A DNA stretch of 64,000 nt from Torreya grandis. Taxonomy: Eukaryota > Streptophyta > Pinopsida > Cupressales > Taxaceae. Both the position numbers and the translations under genes were made by a program. Of the stretch, positions 34,392 to 46,632 are shown piece by piece; within the stretch, counting starts at the first letter, position 1; each line of letters begins with the position of its first letter. The notes below the pieces were generated by a model. That model was not told the DNA's origin, ran no database searches, and saw nothing but the letters and a program-made list of their open reading frames with translations. The stretch spans positions 1,464,001 through 1,528,000 of the forward strand of contig JARHVA010003524.1 in NCBI GenBank assembly GCA_037957365.1, given 5' to 3'.

Positions 34392-35744
34392 TGTTTTAGT
34401 GAATTCAACTTATATTTCAAGAAAAGAAGAAGAAGAAAGTAAATGTGGGTATCATTGAAAAACCTAATTGATAGTGCACGTGTTGAACCATATGATTGTG
34501 AAGAGCTCCTCTTTGGCTTGGGAGGATGACCTAAAAATAAGATAACACTAAATCAAATGGTTGGTTAAATAGATAGATGGGTGGATTACATAGCATTAGC
34601 TAGATCCAAAAGCAAGAGCTTCCTCAGGGGATATTAATCCACATGTTTTAAATAATTAAGTTTATAAAAAGCTGATTAGGTACTTGCATCAATAATCAAA
34701 AGGTACTGAAATTGAACACAAGAAATGCTTGATAAAGAAATAGGTTAGAAATGACCAATATAGTAATAATAAAGTCAATACTAATGCTAAATAGATTAAG
34801 TGTACTTAGAAAAATAGGATAGGGGTCTATGAATAGGCAAGTACATAGAAAATTGGATTTGGTTGGGGGTAAGAGGGTGAAAATAACTTTCTATTAATTT
34901 TTTTCCATAGTGATTGTTGATGGTTGGGATGACTGTTGATGGTTAAGGTGACCATTAGCGGTTGGACAGACCATCATTGGTTGACACAACCATCAGTGGT
35001 TACTTTGTGTAGGCTTAGGCTGATAAATAGACTAATTGATGGCATCTAAAATTTTGATTCTAAGATATGGGTTAGTGTTGGGTTAATTATGAAATGGAAA
35101 TAAAGTAAATGAATACTATACAATAAGTACTTCTCTTTTTAGAGGTTAATTAGATGAACAATTGAGGTGGTTGGCTCATTGATAGAGTCTGGTTGGATTC
35201 TAGTAGAGTAATGGTACTTGTATATCATCTTAGGGGTAGTGGTAAGTTGGCTCTCTGATGTGATAGCTGAATCATTATATTGCTAGATGAAGTGACCTAT
35301 AAAGAAGGCTTTAGATGCAAAAATTCTTAAAGTCATGGATCCATTTCACCTCCTACTCCTCTCTTTTTATAGGCAAAGAAAGAAAGTTGTAATAAGACAT
35401 TAATAGGGATTTCTAATTATAACGCACTCATGTAATGACTCACACGTGGATTTAAATAAGTTATTTTTAGAAAAGCAAGGTAGATGTTTGTGTGTTAGTT
35501 CTGGGGATAGTGGACCCTAATCATCGATGGTCAAGGTGACTATCGATGGTCACCCTAACTATCAATGGTCATGGATCAAAGCTAAAAATGTGGTTAAAGA
35601 GTGGGTTTAGTTAGTTTGTTTAACTAATCATGGTTAGGCTCGATTAGGGGTGAAAGGGTCAAATTGGTCCCAAGGGGGGGTCTTAAGGTGGTCTAGGGGT
35701 GTTTTGACATTTAGAATTATGGTGTGCAGATTTTGATGTCTATA
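34392..35744 (-). repeat. 5' LTR of G2
   Basis: Plus-strand start TGTTTTAGTGAATTC, end GATGTCTATA; the terminal CA has decayed to TA. Pairs with 20219-21584. It contains the same clusters of ACCATxGxTGGT units (34915-35000 and 35525-35575) and the minus-strand TATA box. Confidence 0.9.
35365..35371 (-). promoter_or_regulatory. TATA box of the G2 5' LTR
   Basis: TATAAAA on the minus strand within GCCTATAAAAAGAGAGGAGT. The 3' LTR has TATAAG at the matching place (21207-21212). It is placed as expected between U3 and R. Confidence 0.6.
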
Positions 35745-35749
35745 AGGTA

Positions 35750-37072
35750 TATAAGGGCTTATTCCTACTCTCCATACTTATTTATAATCACATTTAAGAA
35801 TGAAAACCTCTCTACTAGTACATTCATTACAAGTAGTCTAAGTGAGATAGTGAGAAGGCAAGGTGGTTATCCAAGATGGGAAGTGGGAAGCATGTTTTGA
35901 GTTTCATGAAGATATATATGATAGACCATAAGAATAAAACATCTTCAACAAGTGTCTTAACACCTCTGAAACATGTCTCTTAGGCAATTGTAAGTCATCC
36001 CGATGACAAGTGTGAAGAGTGAAGCATAGAAGGCTAGTGAGTAGTTGCTAGATAGTGAATGACAAGTGGTACAAGAGAGATCATCAAGTTGGGATCATAT
36101 GAAGGATGTTACAACATTATTTCCACCTTCTCATGATATTTAAAATGTGTCAAGGATCCATATGGAAGTTTTGGATGGGAAATTATAGTCCTCATCATCA
36201 AGATAGTTTCAAAGAGGAAGGCGAAAAATCCCTATGCCAACTCAAAGGAGAATGATGAAATTTTGATGGAAACTTATCAAAGACCACTTATTGACCTATT
36301 TTCCACTTCATTATCTTTATTTTTAACTAGTTCTCATAGTTTGACACTTGTATTTGTGACCCTTCCACTTTTCTTATTCTCTTTCTTCTCCTTTGCTCTA
36401 TAAATGCAAACCATTTTGGCAATTATATCTAATACACACCTAGTATGATGAAGCCCTATTGGTTTGGCACATTGTTTTGATTTTAAATAATACATATAAA
36501 TTTGATGTGATCTTTAAAATATCTTGCCTAAGTGTGTTAAGTGGTGTACTTGGATGTCAAGTGATGACTATGTTATCCTTACTTCCATACTACCCTTGCA
36601 TGTTTTGTGTCATGGATATCTCTTCTAACAAGTCCCATAAAGTGTATGTGATTTTTGAGTGTGCTTAGAAGTGTTAGAGGGACTAGTAGTGTCTAGTATC
36701 AAACCTTCTTTTCACCCACCTCTATATTTTCATAGCAGTCTACCTCTATGAGAAATAATTATGCTAGAAGCATAATGAGTTAAGGTCAATTTTATTAGTT
36801 TTCATTCTTAATTCATATGTAAGTGTGTTTATGGACTAACCTTTTGGTATATCACCTCATTATCATATGTTTTGATTATATTTCCTTCTTTCCTTTTCAC
36901 CCCCAAGAAACTAATTAATGTAGGTGATAAGATATAAAAGACTAATCTAGGAAGCTATCCCTTAAACCTAAAGGCTTACCTCTACTATAGGTAACCCTAG
37001 AGGTAATCTAATGTTTCACTCAATCTATAGTAGGATTAAAAAACCATCTCTAGGGTGCAAGATTAAGTGACA
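35750..37072 (+). repeat. F5-family 3' interior and LTR (plus copy)
   Basis: Reverse-complement homologue of the E5 LTR (56288-57082 and 63208-64000). Matching blocks include CTCATAGTTTGACACTT, CTCTATAAATGCAAACCATT and ACCTCTACTATAGGTAACCC, ending CCATCTCTAGGGTGCAAG and GTGACA at about 37072. The upstream part (near 36050-36130) also matches E5 sequence near 57460-57540. Together with 18561-20213 this is the 3' portion of one F5 element split by G2. No 5' LTR was found. Confidence 0.65.
36399..36405 (+). promoter_or_regulatory. TATA box of the F5 LTR (plus copy)
   Basis: TATAAAT within GCTCTATAAATGCAAACC. The same box is found on the minus strand in both E5 LTR copies (56969-56975 and 63889-63895), so it is a conserved family feature. 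Confidence 0.6.
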
Positions 37073-38060
37073 ATAGACATCAAAAAATCAAAATGTGGGA
37101 ATTTTCAAAGATACATTCCCAAAATATGATCAAAAAAATTAGTTACAATGAAATCAAGATCACCACCAAGGTAAAAAAAACCACACCAATCATGTGGACT
37201 ATCTCAACATATCACATAATTATGATAATGTTGTGTCCACTATCAAAATTAATTCTTCCCTTCAACCTAGCACAACTCAATGTGCTAGAGTTATTATATT
37301 GGTACCTTTTATGTCGCAATATAGTAACCCCATCTAAGCCTAAGAATGTGATATTATTACTTGGTGCTCAAAGGTCACAATTTAAGGGCCTTACACATAA
37401 AAATCCCAAAATAATATCTCAAATCCTTCCATATACAAATCAAAACCATCCACATATAAATATCAAGATGACCTTATATAATAGTTTGAGAAAATATCAA
37501 CATAGATCTCTATTTTAAATCTATTGCAAACATCCTACATTAATAAGGACATATTGTACTAACCTTGTAGCAATCAAATATCCCTAATGATATTTACCCA
37601 TCACAATTTCAAACACTTGTAAGACATTTTTCCTCAGGTTAACAAATCACCTTTGATCATAGTGATATTTCACAAACAAAACCATCCCATAATAATCCTC
37701 TCTACATCAAGGTTATTATTTCCAATCATAAAATCAAGTGGGTACTTATAGACAAGGGGTCAACACTAAACACTTACACACTTAATTGGTCAAGCACCTC
37801 AATTACTTAGAACCATACATGGAACCAAATATCATTACCTTTAAGGGGATGATAATGATGAAAGAGAACCATCTAACATTATTTATCTTCCCATCATTAT
37901 TGGGCCTATCACAAATCAAACCTTATTTCATGTCCTTGAAATTGAGCTACCATATAACCTCCTCCTCAGTCATCCATAGATTCATGATATACACATTATT
38001 TCTTCCACTTTGCATCAATGTTTAAAATTTTCACACTCTGGTATGAAGGTTACACTTCTT
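37073..38060 (+). pseudogene. Element X: gag-protease linker and protease relic
   Basis: Near 37490-37560 a frame reads ISILNLLQTSYINKDILY, the helical segment that precedes protease in one group of plant Gypsy elements. The protease follows: NNPLYIKVIISNHKIKWVLI, then DKGSTLN (D-N-G-S expected), and near 37870-38035 LPIIIGPITNQTLFHVLEIE, LPYNLLLSHP, stop, IHDIHIISSTLHQCLKF, matching GP...F.V.....YN.LLGRPWIH...VPSTLHQ.LKF. The open frame at 37786-38025 is out of phase with this and is a shadow. Gag X (16.28-17.49 kb) is the likely N-terminal part. Confidence 0.75.
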
Positions 38061-39330
38061 AGTGATGCACATCCTTATCAGTATTATAAGATGATGGAAG
38101 TTGAACATGGCCATGCCCATCATTTTCCCATTACATAATATGCCCCTAAAAATGATAAAAATGTGCTTCCAAATCCCAAATTAATCTACATTCATCTAGA
38201 TGACCTTCCATTTACATTCAATAATTCCCATCCAAAAACATTCACAAACTTCACAATCAAAGATAAAGGTTGAGGAGAATATGAAATAAAAAATGATTTA
38301 CACACTAAAAAGCTTCCAATATCCCTAAAAACTTGTGGTAGGCTCAACATGGTATGGTGAAATAAGGTGGGTTAATATAAGGTAGGTTATATTTAATTTT
38401 CTAAGAATGGTCTTGTCAACAATTAACAACTAAAATATCCTGGAAATTCATGGTTATATGGTGATAGACTAGCTTCATGCTATGAAAATAATAAATATCT
38501 TATCATTATAAAGATGTTAAAAATGGTAAATTATATTGATATAGGCTTAGGATCCAAGGAACAAGTAATTATTGACCCGATCCCTTCTACTAAGCATGAA
38601 TAAAATCATGGTATGTGATATAAACCACTTGGAGGGGACCCCCTGATCTTGAAAGTGATACAACTACAAAGGCTAATAATGAATTTACCTATAGTGACAC
38701 AAAGTCCTTTTATAACATATACAATGAGCTTGTTGATAATAATATTTTTGATACCAATGCCATCCTTACCATCCATTTAGACCTCCCTTATCCCAACCTC
38801 CTATACTATGACCAACATGATCATGTACCTTTGGACATTTTTTGGAATGATGAGGCAATGCATAATTCTTGGGATGTATAGATAATTTCCCACTTGGGGG
38901 CCATAAGAAGGGATTTGAAATTAGTTTGGACCTTGATACCTACTTTGGAGAGCAGGTGGATTTACTTAGTCAAGAAAATGTTGGTTCCACTTACCATAAA
39001 GCCATGATTTTTATCTTACATGATATGATGCATGATATTATGGAATATTTTGTGGATGATATCCTTGGAAAGTCAAAAATAAGATTTGAACATCCAATAA
39101 TTTTGCACTAGATCTTTGAATGACTTAAATAATACAAGATCACATAAAATCCTAAAAAGTGTGTCTTCAACATCACATATTTAAATTTGTTGGGATTCAT
39201 TATCTCCAAGTAAGGTATTGAAGTGAACCTAACTAATTTAAAGGTCATAATAAAAATTCTTCCACCATCTAGTCTAAAATAGTTGCATAGCCTGCAAGGA
39301 AATTTTTTAGGAGATTCACTAATTCATTTC
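38061..39330 (+). pseudogene. Element X: reverse transcriptase relic
   Basis: The first part is badly eroded (VNYIDIGLGSKEQVIIDPIP near 38528). The palm is recognisable at 38869-39111: GSTYHKAMIFILHDMMHDIM, then EYFVDDILGKSKIRFEHPII, with the catalytic YVDD box now FVDD, both Asp kept. The thumb reads NPKKCVFNITYLNLLGFIIS, then GIEVNLTNLKVIIKILPPSS, the standard Gypsy pattern NPKKCVFGV..GKLLGFIVS..GIEVDP.K. Frames change and stops occur. Confidence 0.85.
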
Positions 39331-39840
39331 AAAACTTTTAGACTATTATCATCCCATCACACACATATTGAAAAGGGAAACTTCATTCCAACATAAAAAG
39401 GATTGTCATGAGGTGTTTGATCAAATAAAATCATATTTAGGCTAATCTGATAGTGTCAATCCCTCCAATATTAGGCAAGCCATTATTACTTTACATATCG
39501 ACTACTTAACATGCCTCAGGGAAAATTTCAACTCAACATGATGAAAATGGTAAAGAAAGAGTAGTTTATTACTAGATTAGGAAATTTGTCACATTTAAAC
39601 ATAATTATTCACCTCTTTAAAAAATAGGTTTAATAGTAATTTTTGGTTCCCAAAAGTTATGACAATACATGCTCAATAATTAGACCATCATCATTGCAAA
39701 AATTTATTCACTCAAGTATCTTCTATCTAAATTAGCATTAACAGGTTGTATGGCCAAATATATTATGCTATTAAGTGAATTTTACATTAAATACATCAAT
39801 CAAAAATATATTAAAGGGTAGGTAAATTCTATTTAATTAG
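39331..39840 (+). pseudogene. Element X: RT-linked RNase H relic
   Basis: The plus-strand frame reads HDENGKERVVYY, stop, IRKFVTFKHNYSPL, IVIFGSQKL, stop, QYMLNN, then LKYLLSKLALTGCMAKYIML and LSEFYIKYINQKYIKG. This is the second half of the Gypsy RNase H, E+.+YYLS+.++..E.NYS..EK...A+.F..QKL..Y. The first catalytic Asp region is unreadable. It resembles the minus-strand relic at 1-850. Confidence 0.82.
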
Positions 39841-39884
39841 TATAAACTCCATTAGTAGATACATAACCATTAAAATTTGGGTTT

Positions 39885-40190
39885 ATAGATGAGTCCAATT
39901 TTTCCATTGATGAATCAAAATAATGGAAGCTCTATTTTTATGGGTCATTCACATCTCGTGGCTCATGGGTAGGTTTTTTTATCACACTACAAGGATATCT
40001 TATCCCTAAATATTTTCACAATAGCTTTCCATGTATAAATAACATTAAATAATATGAGACCTTTCTTGTAGGACTTTGCATTTCCATCCAATGGACACTC
40101 AACACTTTTTAATTTTTGGTGATTCTCAATTAACAATCGATTAAGTAAATGATCAATATAAAAAAAAATATGACAAATTCATGACTTAAA
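39885..40190 (+). pseudogene. Element X: additional RNase H relic
   Basis: FIDESNFSIDESK, stop, WKLYFYGSFTSRGSWVGFFI, TLQGYLIPKYFHNSFPCINN, IK, stop, YETFLVGLCISIQW, then a degraded segment where GDSQLV is expected. The first Asp of YFDG is Tyr (YFYG) and the Glu of EYE lies next to a stop. Like that of G2 it follows the RT-linked RNase H and precedes integrase. Confidence 0.75.
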
Positions 40191-41690
40191 AATCCATCAT
40201 TGATATCCTTAAACAATACTTTTTACACATAGTGTTTGAGAAAGTACCAAGGGCCTATAATAGGTCAACAGATGCCATGGATACTATTGGTTCACTTGAT
40301 CAAATATCTTCATATATCTATCAATATCAATCCCTAATTGAACAAATCATCATCATTGCATATGATCATCTTGAATGCTAAATCGTATGTGAGATTATTG
40401 GTCCTAGTTCACCCTAGTATAACAATATTTACATCTACCTTCATTATCACATCCTTCCAAAATACTTATCACGTAACCCAAAAAAATACTTCATCCATAA
40501 TAAATCTTGATATACCTTAATTAGTGGCACACTCTATCATATAGGCTATGATTTAACCCTACTTCATTGTTTGAATTTGGGAGAGTCTGATTTATCCATT
40601 AAACATGTTCATGATGGTATTTTTGGGGCCCATACTAGTGGAATGGTCCTTACTAAGAAACTCGTTCACACATGATACTATTGTTCAACTATGGATACTG
40701 ACGCATTTGCATATGTCAAAACATGTATTATTTTCCAGAATTGTGGTGCCTTGATTCATGATCCATCAAAATCATTATAACCAATTAAAACTCCTTGGCC
40801 ATTTTCAACATGGAGACTCAATCTCATAGAGAAGATAAACCCCACTTCATCTAAGGTCATAAGCACATCTTAACTACTATCATTTATTTTATAAGAGGGT
40901 TTAGGCAATCCCTCTCACTTATGTAATTTGGAAGCAAACATCCAAATTTATTTTTAATCATATCATTTTCTAGTATGGCATCCCATCCAACATCATTTAT
41001 GATCATGTAAAATCCTTTAATAATAATGATGTTAAATCCCTATATTCCCACTTCTATATCTGACACAGATGGTCCACTTCATATTATCCACAAGAAACTA
41101 ACAAAAACATCATTAAAATAATAAAAAGGACTATTCATGATGTTGATCATGACTGTCATCTATAATTATTTCTTGTTTTATGGGATTACCAAACTAACAT
41201 CCACACTCCCACAAGTTCTACACCATATTCCCTAGTATTCATATTAGAAGCAATCCTACCTATTGATATTTAGTTACCCTCCTTATGTATTTCATTATAG
41301 GATGTTGTTGGTGATGAAGATTATAGGGTTACATGGATATAAGAGCTATAACTCCTTGATGAGAAAATATTGACAACATTAAATCATCTCAAGGCTAATC
41401 AAAACATGATGCACCATAATTATAAAAATAAAATAAAATCTAAGAGTTTGAATTTGGTGACCTTATTCTTTAATAAAATCAAAGCAATAAAAATGTATAA
41501 TGGGAGAAGAAATGCAAGTTTGATCCTAATTGGCTAGGTCCATACATCATCACTACTAAGTACAATTCAAATTCTTATATATTAGCCACATAAAATGGAA
41601 GAGAAATGCATAAGCCCATGAATATCATGAGCCTCAATAATCTATATCTTTGATGTCTATCTATTAATTCAAAATATCAAAAATAATAAA
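40191..41690 (+). pseudogene. Element X: integrase relic
   Basis: The zinc domain at 40540-40750 reads HCLNLGESDLSIKHVHDGIF, GAHTSGMVLTKKLVHT, stop, YYCSTMDTDAFAYVKTCI, IFQNCGALIHDPSK, with His, His, Cys, Cys in place. Near 40795-40850 TPWPFSTWRLNLIEKINPTS replaces the usual SPWPFSVWGIDxIGxIxPKAS, so the first catalytic Asp of the core is lost. The C-terminal part (41190-41690) shows YQTNIHTPTSSTPYSLVFIL, EAILPIDI and LLDEKILTTLNHLKANQNMM. Stops are frequent. From 41690 to about 42250 the usual post-integrase tail follows, including CATGATGAAAACC and CTCAGGGGCAATTCTACAAC. Confidence 0.83.
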
Positions 41691-42259
41691 GAGAAATAGT
41701 ATATCCAAAAGTGAAAACCATTTTTTATGGCATCTTAGATAAGTACCATGATGAAAACCAATTTTTTAGTGCCATGTGTAACAATACATTGTCTATGAGT
41801 ACCCTTATGCTCAGGGGCAATTCTACAACATGTTTCATCCCTCTATCTAATTCATGTCATTATCCAACAAACCCTTTCCCCTTTTGACCTTAGTGGTGAT
41901 TTACAACTACTACAGGGTGTAACAAATTTTGACAAATCAAATCATAGTAAATTTTTTGTATCATGATATCAGATTGACACATGGGGTAGCTTCCCTATCT
42001 TGTTATCCTTGGAAAGATTAATTTTATATATATCTATTCATTTTTACTTCACATCCCATCTCTCTTTCCATCTTTTTTTTAGATTCAATGTTCCCTTTTT
42101 TAGTAGGTCATAGACACACATCTTAGACACCCTTTTGTATATATTTATTTCAAAAATAAATAAATAAATAGTAAATCCATAAAATACCAAAAATAGTGAT
42201 ATAAAGCCATAAAACCTAGAGTTTATATCAACACTCTTATTTTGGGTTGGGCTCAAATC

Positions 42260-44986
42260 CTTGAACAAATTTGACCCAGACCATAGTCACTTCATTAGGA
42301 CCATTATTTCCATGTTTGCTTCTTTTCATATATCCATTATTGTAGGCAACATGCAGCTATATCATTGAGCTTTCACATAAGGATTTTGCCTTGATAGATG
42401 ACAAAATGCTTTATGTTACTTATATGATTGTATTTGTATGAGTTTTCTTGATTTTTTAATTTTATTGGTGTGCCTTGATTTATTCTATATGCATCAATAG
42501 GGCTATCATGGTTTTTCCATGTCATGGTGATTTATCATGATTATCATTGAGCCCATCCATTAGTATACGACAACCACATTATCTTGATTTTTCCATATCA
42601 TGGTGTGTTTATGTCATTTATTTATTGGATCAAATGTAGGTCCTTATGCACATTATAGATGGGTCATCATGGTGTCTTTTATCATGGTGTATAACATTCT
42701 ATGCTACATAAAAATCAATATTCAAAGTATATGAGGAAGAACACTAAAAATACAATATATTCTCCTTTCAAAAATCTATCCACACCTTAACATCCATTTT
42801 TTAATCCAATAAAATCATCCATATTTGAACAATAAAATTCAAATCAACATCAATCATCATCATCCCTCCCCTTTTAGGAGAACTACATTGGCATGATGTC
42901 CATTTAGACTATGTAATCAATGTTGAGTTACATAGGGTTTTTGAGGTAAGAACGACTAGTCTTATTATCATTTTCACCATTAATTTACATTATCATCCCT
43001 AATAATTTTACTCCATCCCTCATCTATAACAAACTATTCACTCCATCACTATCCATCAACACCCATTACCTCATCCCTTTCATCTTGTCAATATATTTTA
43101 ATCACTTATCCAACCTGTCAATATCTTTTAACAAGTTGATTAATATCCATCCTTATGTCATGCCTCCATCACCACCAATCTTTAACTTTACCCCTATTTT
43201 TTAAACCCCTTTGACATTTTCCATTTCATTTTCATCTCTAAATCCACCATCCAATCTACTATTTGGCTCATCACCTTCCTTGCCATCAATTTTCATATCA
43301 ACACTTAGTTGATCATGATACCGCCTACTTATTCACTCTCCTATCATCCTTTTTTTCTTCTTTCACTCCTTTTCTTTCCCATTTCCATTTTTCCATGTTT
43401 TTCCTTATCCTTCATTTTCCTTACCATTCCATTTTCTCCTTGATCTACTTTAGACCTATTTTCACAACTTTCATTTTTTTCCACATCTCTCATCATTTTG
43501 TTCCCTTTTACAAAAATTGAAATTCCATTATAGATGCTTTCAATTCCACAATCTACATATTTCTCATCTCCATCCTTTCACCCCATATTCTGCATTTTAT
43601 TATTCATCTCATTTATCCATTTCATTTCATTTTTCTCATCTTCCCTTATTTCATTTAATTTAATTTCCAAGTCAAATATCAATCCTTATTCCCAATAATA
43701 AAACCTTTAAATATATTTACCCTTTGAGAAGCTTTCTATAATTTTCATTTTCTTCTTATCTAAGTAAGCACTCATACTCAACACTACCTAGTTCTTCATC
43801 CTTGCCATCATCCATTTATCAGAGACCTCATCAGCCTCTTCATCATATTTCATCCATGTTATCATCAACAAGAATGGTGTGGTCACTAGTTCATACTTAT
43901 TTAACATCCATGCTTACCCATGTCCTCCACTTCTTGCTTCAATATGAAAAATGAGGTCAGGTTCACTACGTGATACATTTTCATCTTGAATTTCTATTTT
44001 CCTACATTTTGTACATAGAATATATTTTTATTCTTCCAATCACATTTTTATAGTTACTCGCTTATCATCAAGGATGATTTTCCCTTCATGCCATCCCATG
44101 GGCTATGTTCTTCTAAGTGGTATTAGTCTTTTCTATACTAATACCCATGCCCCTTATGAATTAAGTCTATACTTGTTGTGTGAACTTAATTTATTCAATA
44201 ACCCATATATCAAGGTGTCAATACATGATGCATATCCAATTAATATTCATCCTTGATTTATATCCCTCAATACATCATCACATCATTCTTTAAATCATTA
44301 TTTCATCACTTTGGGGCATCCTTGTGTATTTAGGGTTTTTCCCAACTTCTTCATTATTATTAAATTCATTATACCACCCACACATACATTTTTGTAAACA
44401 TATCATATGTTTGAAAAATTCATCAATATGATCATTCATCATTTCTTTAAATCACTCAAAACCTAAACTAATGCTTGTAATCAAAACATTCATCTTTCAC
44501 ACTGCTTGGGAATATCAAAGTTTTCAACTTATCCCAAGTCCACTTTACTTAGGGAAAATTAATTCATCATCATCAGATCATCAAATCAAATAAGAATTGG
44601 ATCAAGTAACTTAATTTAATCTTAGGTTTAATATCATTCATTAATACTCATACCTCCCTAACAAGAGAACTACAGTTGGCCTAAGGTCCATTTGGACTAT
44701 GTAGGTAGTGGTTAGTAACATGGGGTTTCTAAGGTAAGCTCAATCCTTCTTCATTCCCAATACCATTTCCATCATCTCATCCTTAATTTTTATAATATGT
44801 TAAAACCTTGATCTATGCTTGAAACTCAATCAATAAATTAGTTATCCATCTAAGCTCACATCTTTCACCTTACTTCGGGAAAATCAAGCTTATAACTTGT
44901 AATTTCCCCTTTTTCTGAATGAGATGCTGAAAAAAGATCATTAGCCTATTTTATTCCCATAAACTAAATTGGGTGTTGAAAGGGAA
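42260..44986. other. Pyrimidine-rich non-coding stretch with two LTR-like tags
   Basis: No coding motif. The plus strand of 42780-44400 is strikingly C/T-rich (CATC, CTTTTC and TCCATC runs). The block GAGAACTACATTGGCATGAT, then GTCCATTTAGACTATGTA (42881-42930) recurs as GAGAACTACAGTTGGCCTAA, then GGTCCATTTGGACTATGTAG (44664-44703). Both resemble the U5 end found in many plant Gypsy LTRs (GAACTACGT...TACGTAGGC). They may be two LTR remnants 1.78 kb apart, possibly of element X. Frames at 43263-43520 and 44074-44256 are low-complexity accidents. Confidence 0.45.
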
Positions 44987-45473
44987 TGTTAGTATGGGAT
45001 CACTATTCACTAGTTATTATTCATGGATCACTGTTCATGAGTGATTGTACATGATTATGTGGCATGGTAATGAGGTGGCATAGTGATTAGGTGTCCTTTT
45101 GGGGGTGTGGCATGACCCACATAAGATATTTTATATATTTAAATTGGAGGAGATAGAAATGGAGCACATTTCTCTACTTGGGCACATGGGAGGAATATTG
45201 AAAGCATGTGAGGGATAAATCAATTGAAAATATCATCATTCCTCTCAAGCATGTGATGTGGGGCATCCTTGATTTAAGCCAAAATATGGGAATATTTTGA
45301 CTATGAGTGTACACATGGGAAAGTGGGAGACATGGTCTACTATTCCTAATTGGGGGTCACATGCAAGGTGGGGAATAACACTTCAAGGCACATGGAGTGC
45401 ATGTAAAAAATGAAATATTGAATATGCTTGGCACATATGAGATATAATTATCATGATTAATTAATAGTGCAAT

Positions 45474-46632
45474 TATGAACTAGGAATTTGATGATGAAAG
45501 TGAAATTAATATTATGTTAGTGGATAAATCAAATCAAAAGCACACTAGACTAATACCTTCATGCCTAGTTACTAGGGTGAGATTAATAAAAAAAAAAATT
45601 AAAAGAACAACTAAAAATTAAGGAAAAACAAGAATTCTTAACCTTCCTTTAATGCTTCAAATTCTTTGTTGTAGTGGCTTGCTCAGGTTTTGCTCATGAA
45701 GTCTACATCAATGGAAGCTTGACTACCTCCATCTCTCCTTGGCACCTTGCTTAGATTTGGATTCAATATTTTGGCATCATAAATTTGACATGTGAGATCT
45801 CTTTGTAATAAATTTGGCATGGTAGCTTTTCATAATTTAAGCATAAAATTCATGTGGCAAGGCCTCTTATTTATAAATTTTGGAAAATGGCTAGATACAA
45901 CCTGAACCATCCATCTCAATATTGAGATGTGTGGCTAAGGATTAATCCAATTATGAATTAAAAATCCATAAATAGGCTCATCAATATTTGGGATAGAGGG
46001 TAATTTAAGATTCATGGGAGGCACTGATGAGGCATGTGAGGGGTTAACCTTGATATTTTATGCATTTATGACCTAGGGATATCTTCCCAAGAAATGATGT
46101 CACCTAATGATGCAGATATTCAATATTCATTTCTTAAAATAAGTATTCAACAAGTTTTTATAGAATTATTAATTAGGCTCTAATTTAGTTTAATTATCTC
46201 TTAAGCATGATTAAGCACTTTGTGTACAAATTACTCAAATTGATCAGAATTCCTTATTATTAGTCCAAAATTTCACTAGATTAGAATTAGAATGTGATGT
46301 CAGATGTGTTGGATCTATTATCCCATTTAGGATGTTGTAAACACAAAATAATAAAGGCACATGTCTCATATAATAAATTTGATAGAAAAGAACAATACAA
46401 ATCACCTAGATGGAAAATTGGTATTTTGACTCGAAATGATTTGATCAAAGTTAGCTAGCCCATAAATTGTATTATCCCATTTAATGATACTCTAGCTAAA
46501 ATAGGCACTTGAATATAACAATTTCAACTCATTTAAAGTATTTTAGTGTTTTTAGAGAAAATTGTGCTTTTTTGTAAGAATTAGTCAAAATCCTAGTTGG
46601 AGGTCATTGGTGGCCAAATTTAGGTGTCTACA
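45474..46632 (-). repeat. 3' LTR of E4
   Basis: Direct repeat of 53785-54914. Plus-strand start TATGAACTAGGAATTTG (TG expected), end TTTAGGTGTCTACA. The minus-strand TATA box TATAAATA lies at 45868-45875 before AAGAGGCCTTGCCAC. Confidence 0.9.

Larger units (their letters stand above)
20219..35744 (-). mobile_element. G2: Ty3/Gypsy (Tat-like) retrotransposon
   Basis: A 15.5-kb minus-strand element with LTRs 34392-35744 (5', 1353 bp) and 20219-21584 (3', 1366 bp). Flanking 5-mers AGGTC (20214-20218) and AGGTA (35745-35749) agree at 4/5. Reading from high to low coordinates: primer site, leader, gag, Pro/Ser/Thr-rich linker, protease, RT, RNase H, additional RNase H, integrase, a ~3.5-kb non-coding tail, the polypurine tract AAAAAGGGCTAAAA and the 3' LTR. 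This is the order known for Tat-group elements. Every domain carries stops or lost catalytic residues. It is inserted in the 3' interior of an F5 element. Confidence 0.92.

Noticed and set aside
37786..38025. 79-codon open frame
   Set aside because: The protease signature of element X is read in another phase over the same bases.
43263..43520. 85-codon Phe/His/Ser-rich frame
   Set aside because: Low-complexity translation of a pyrimidine-rich stretch, no motif.
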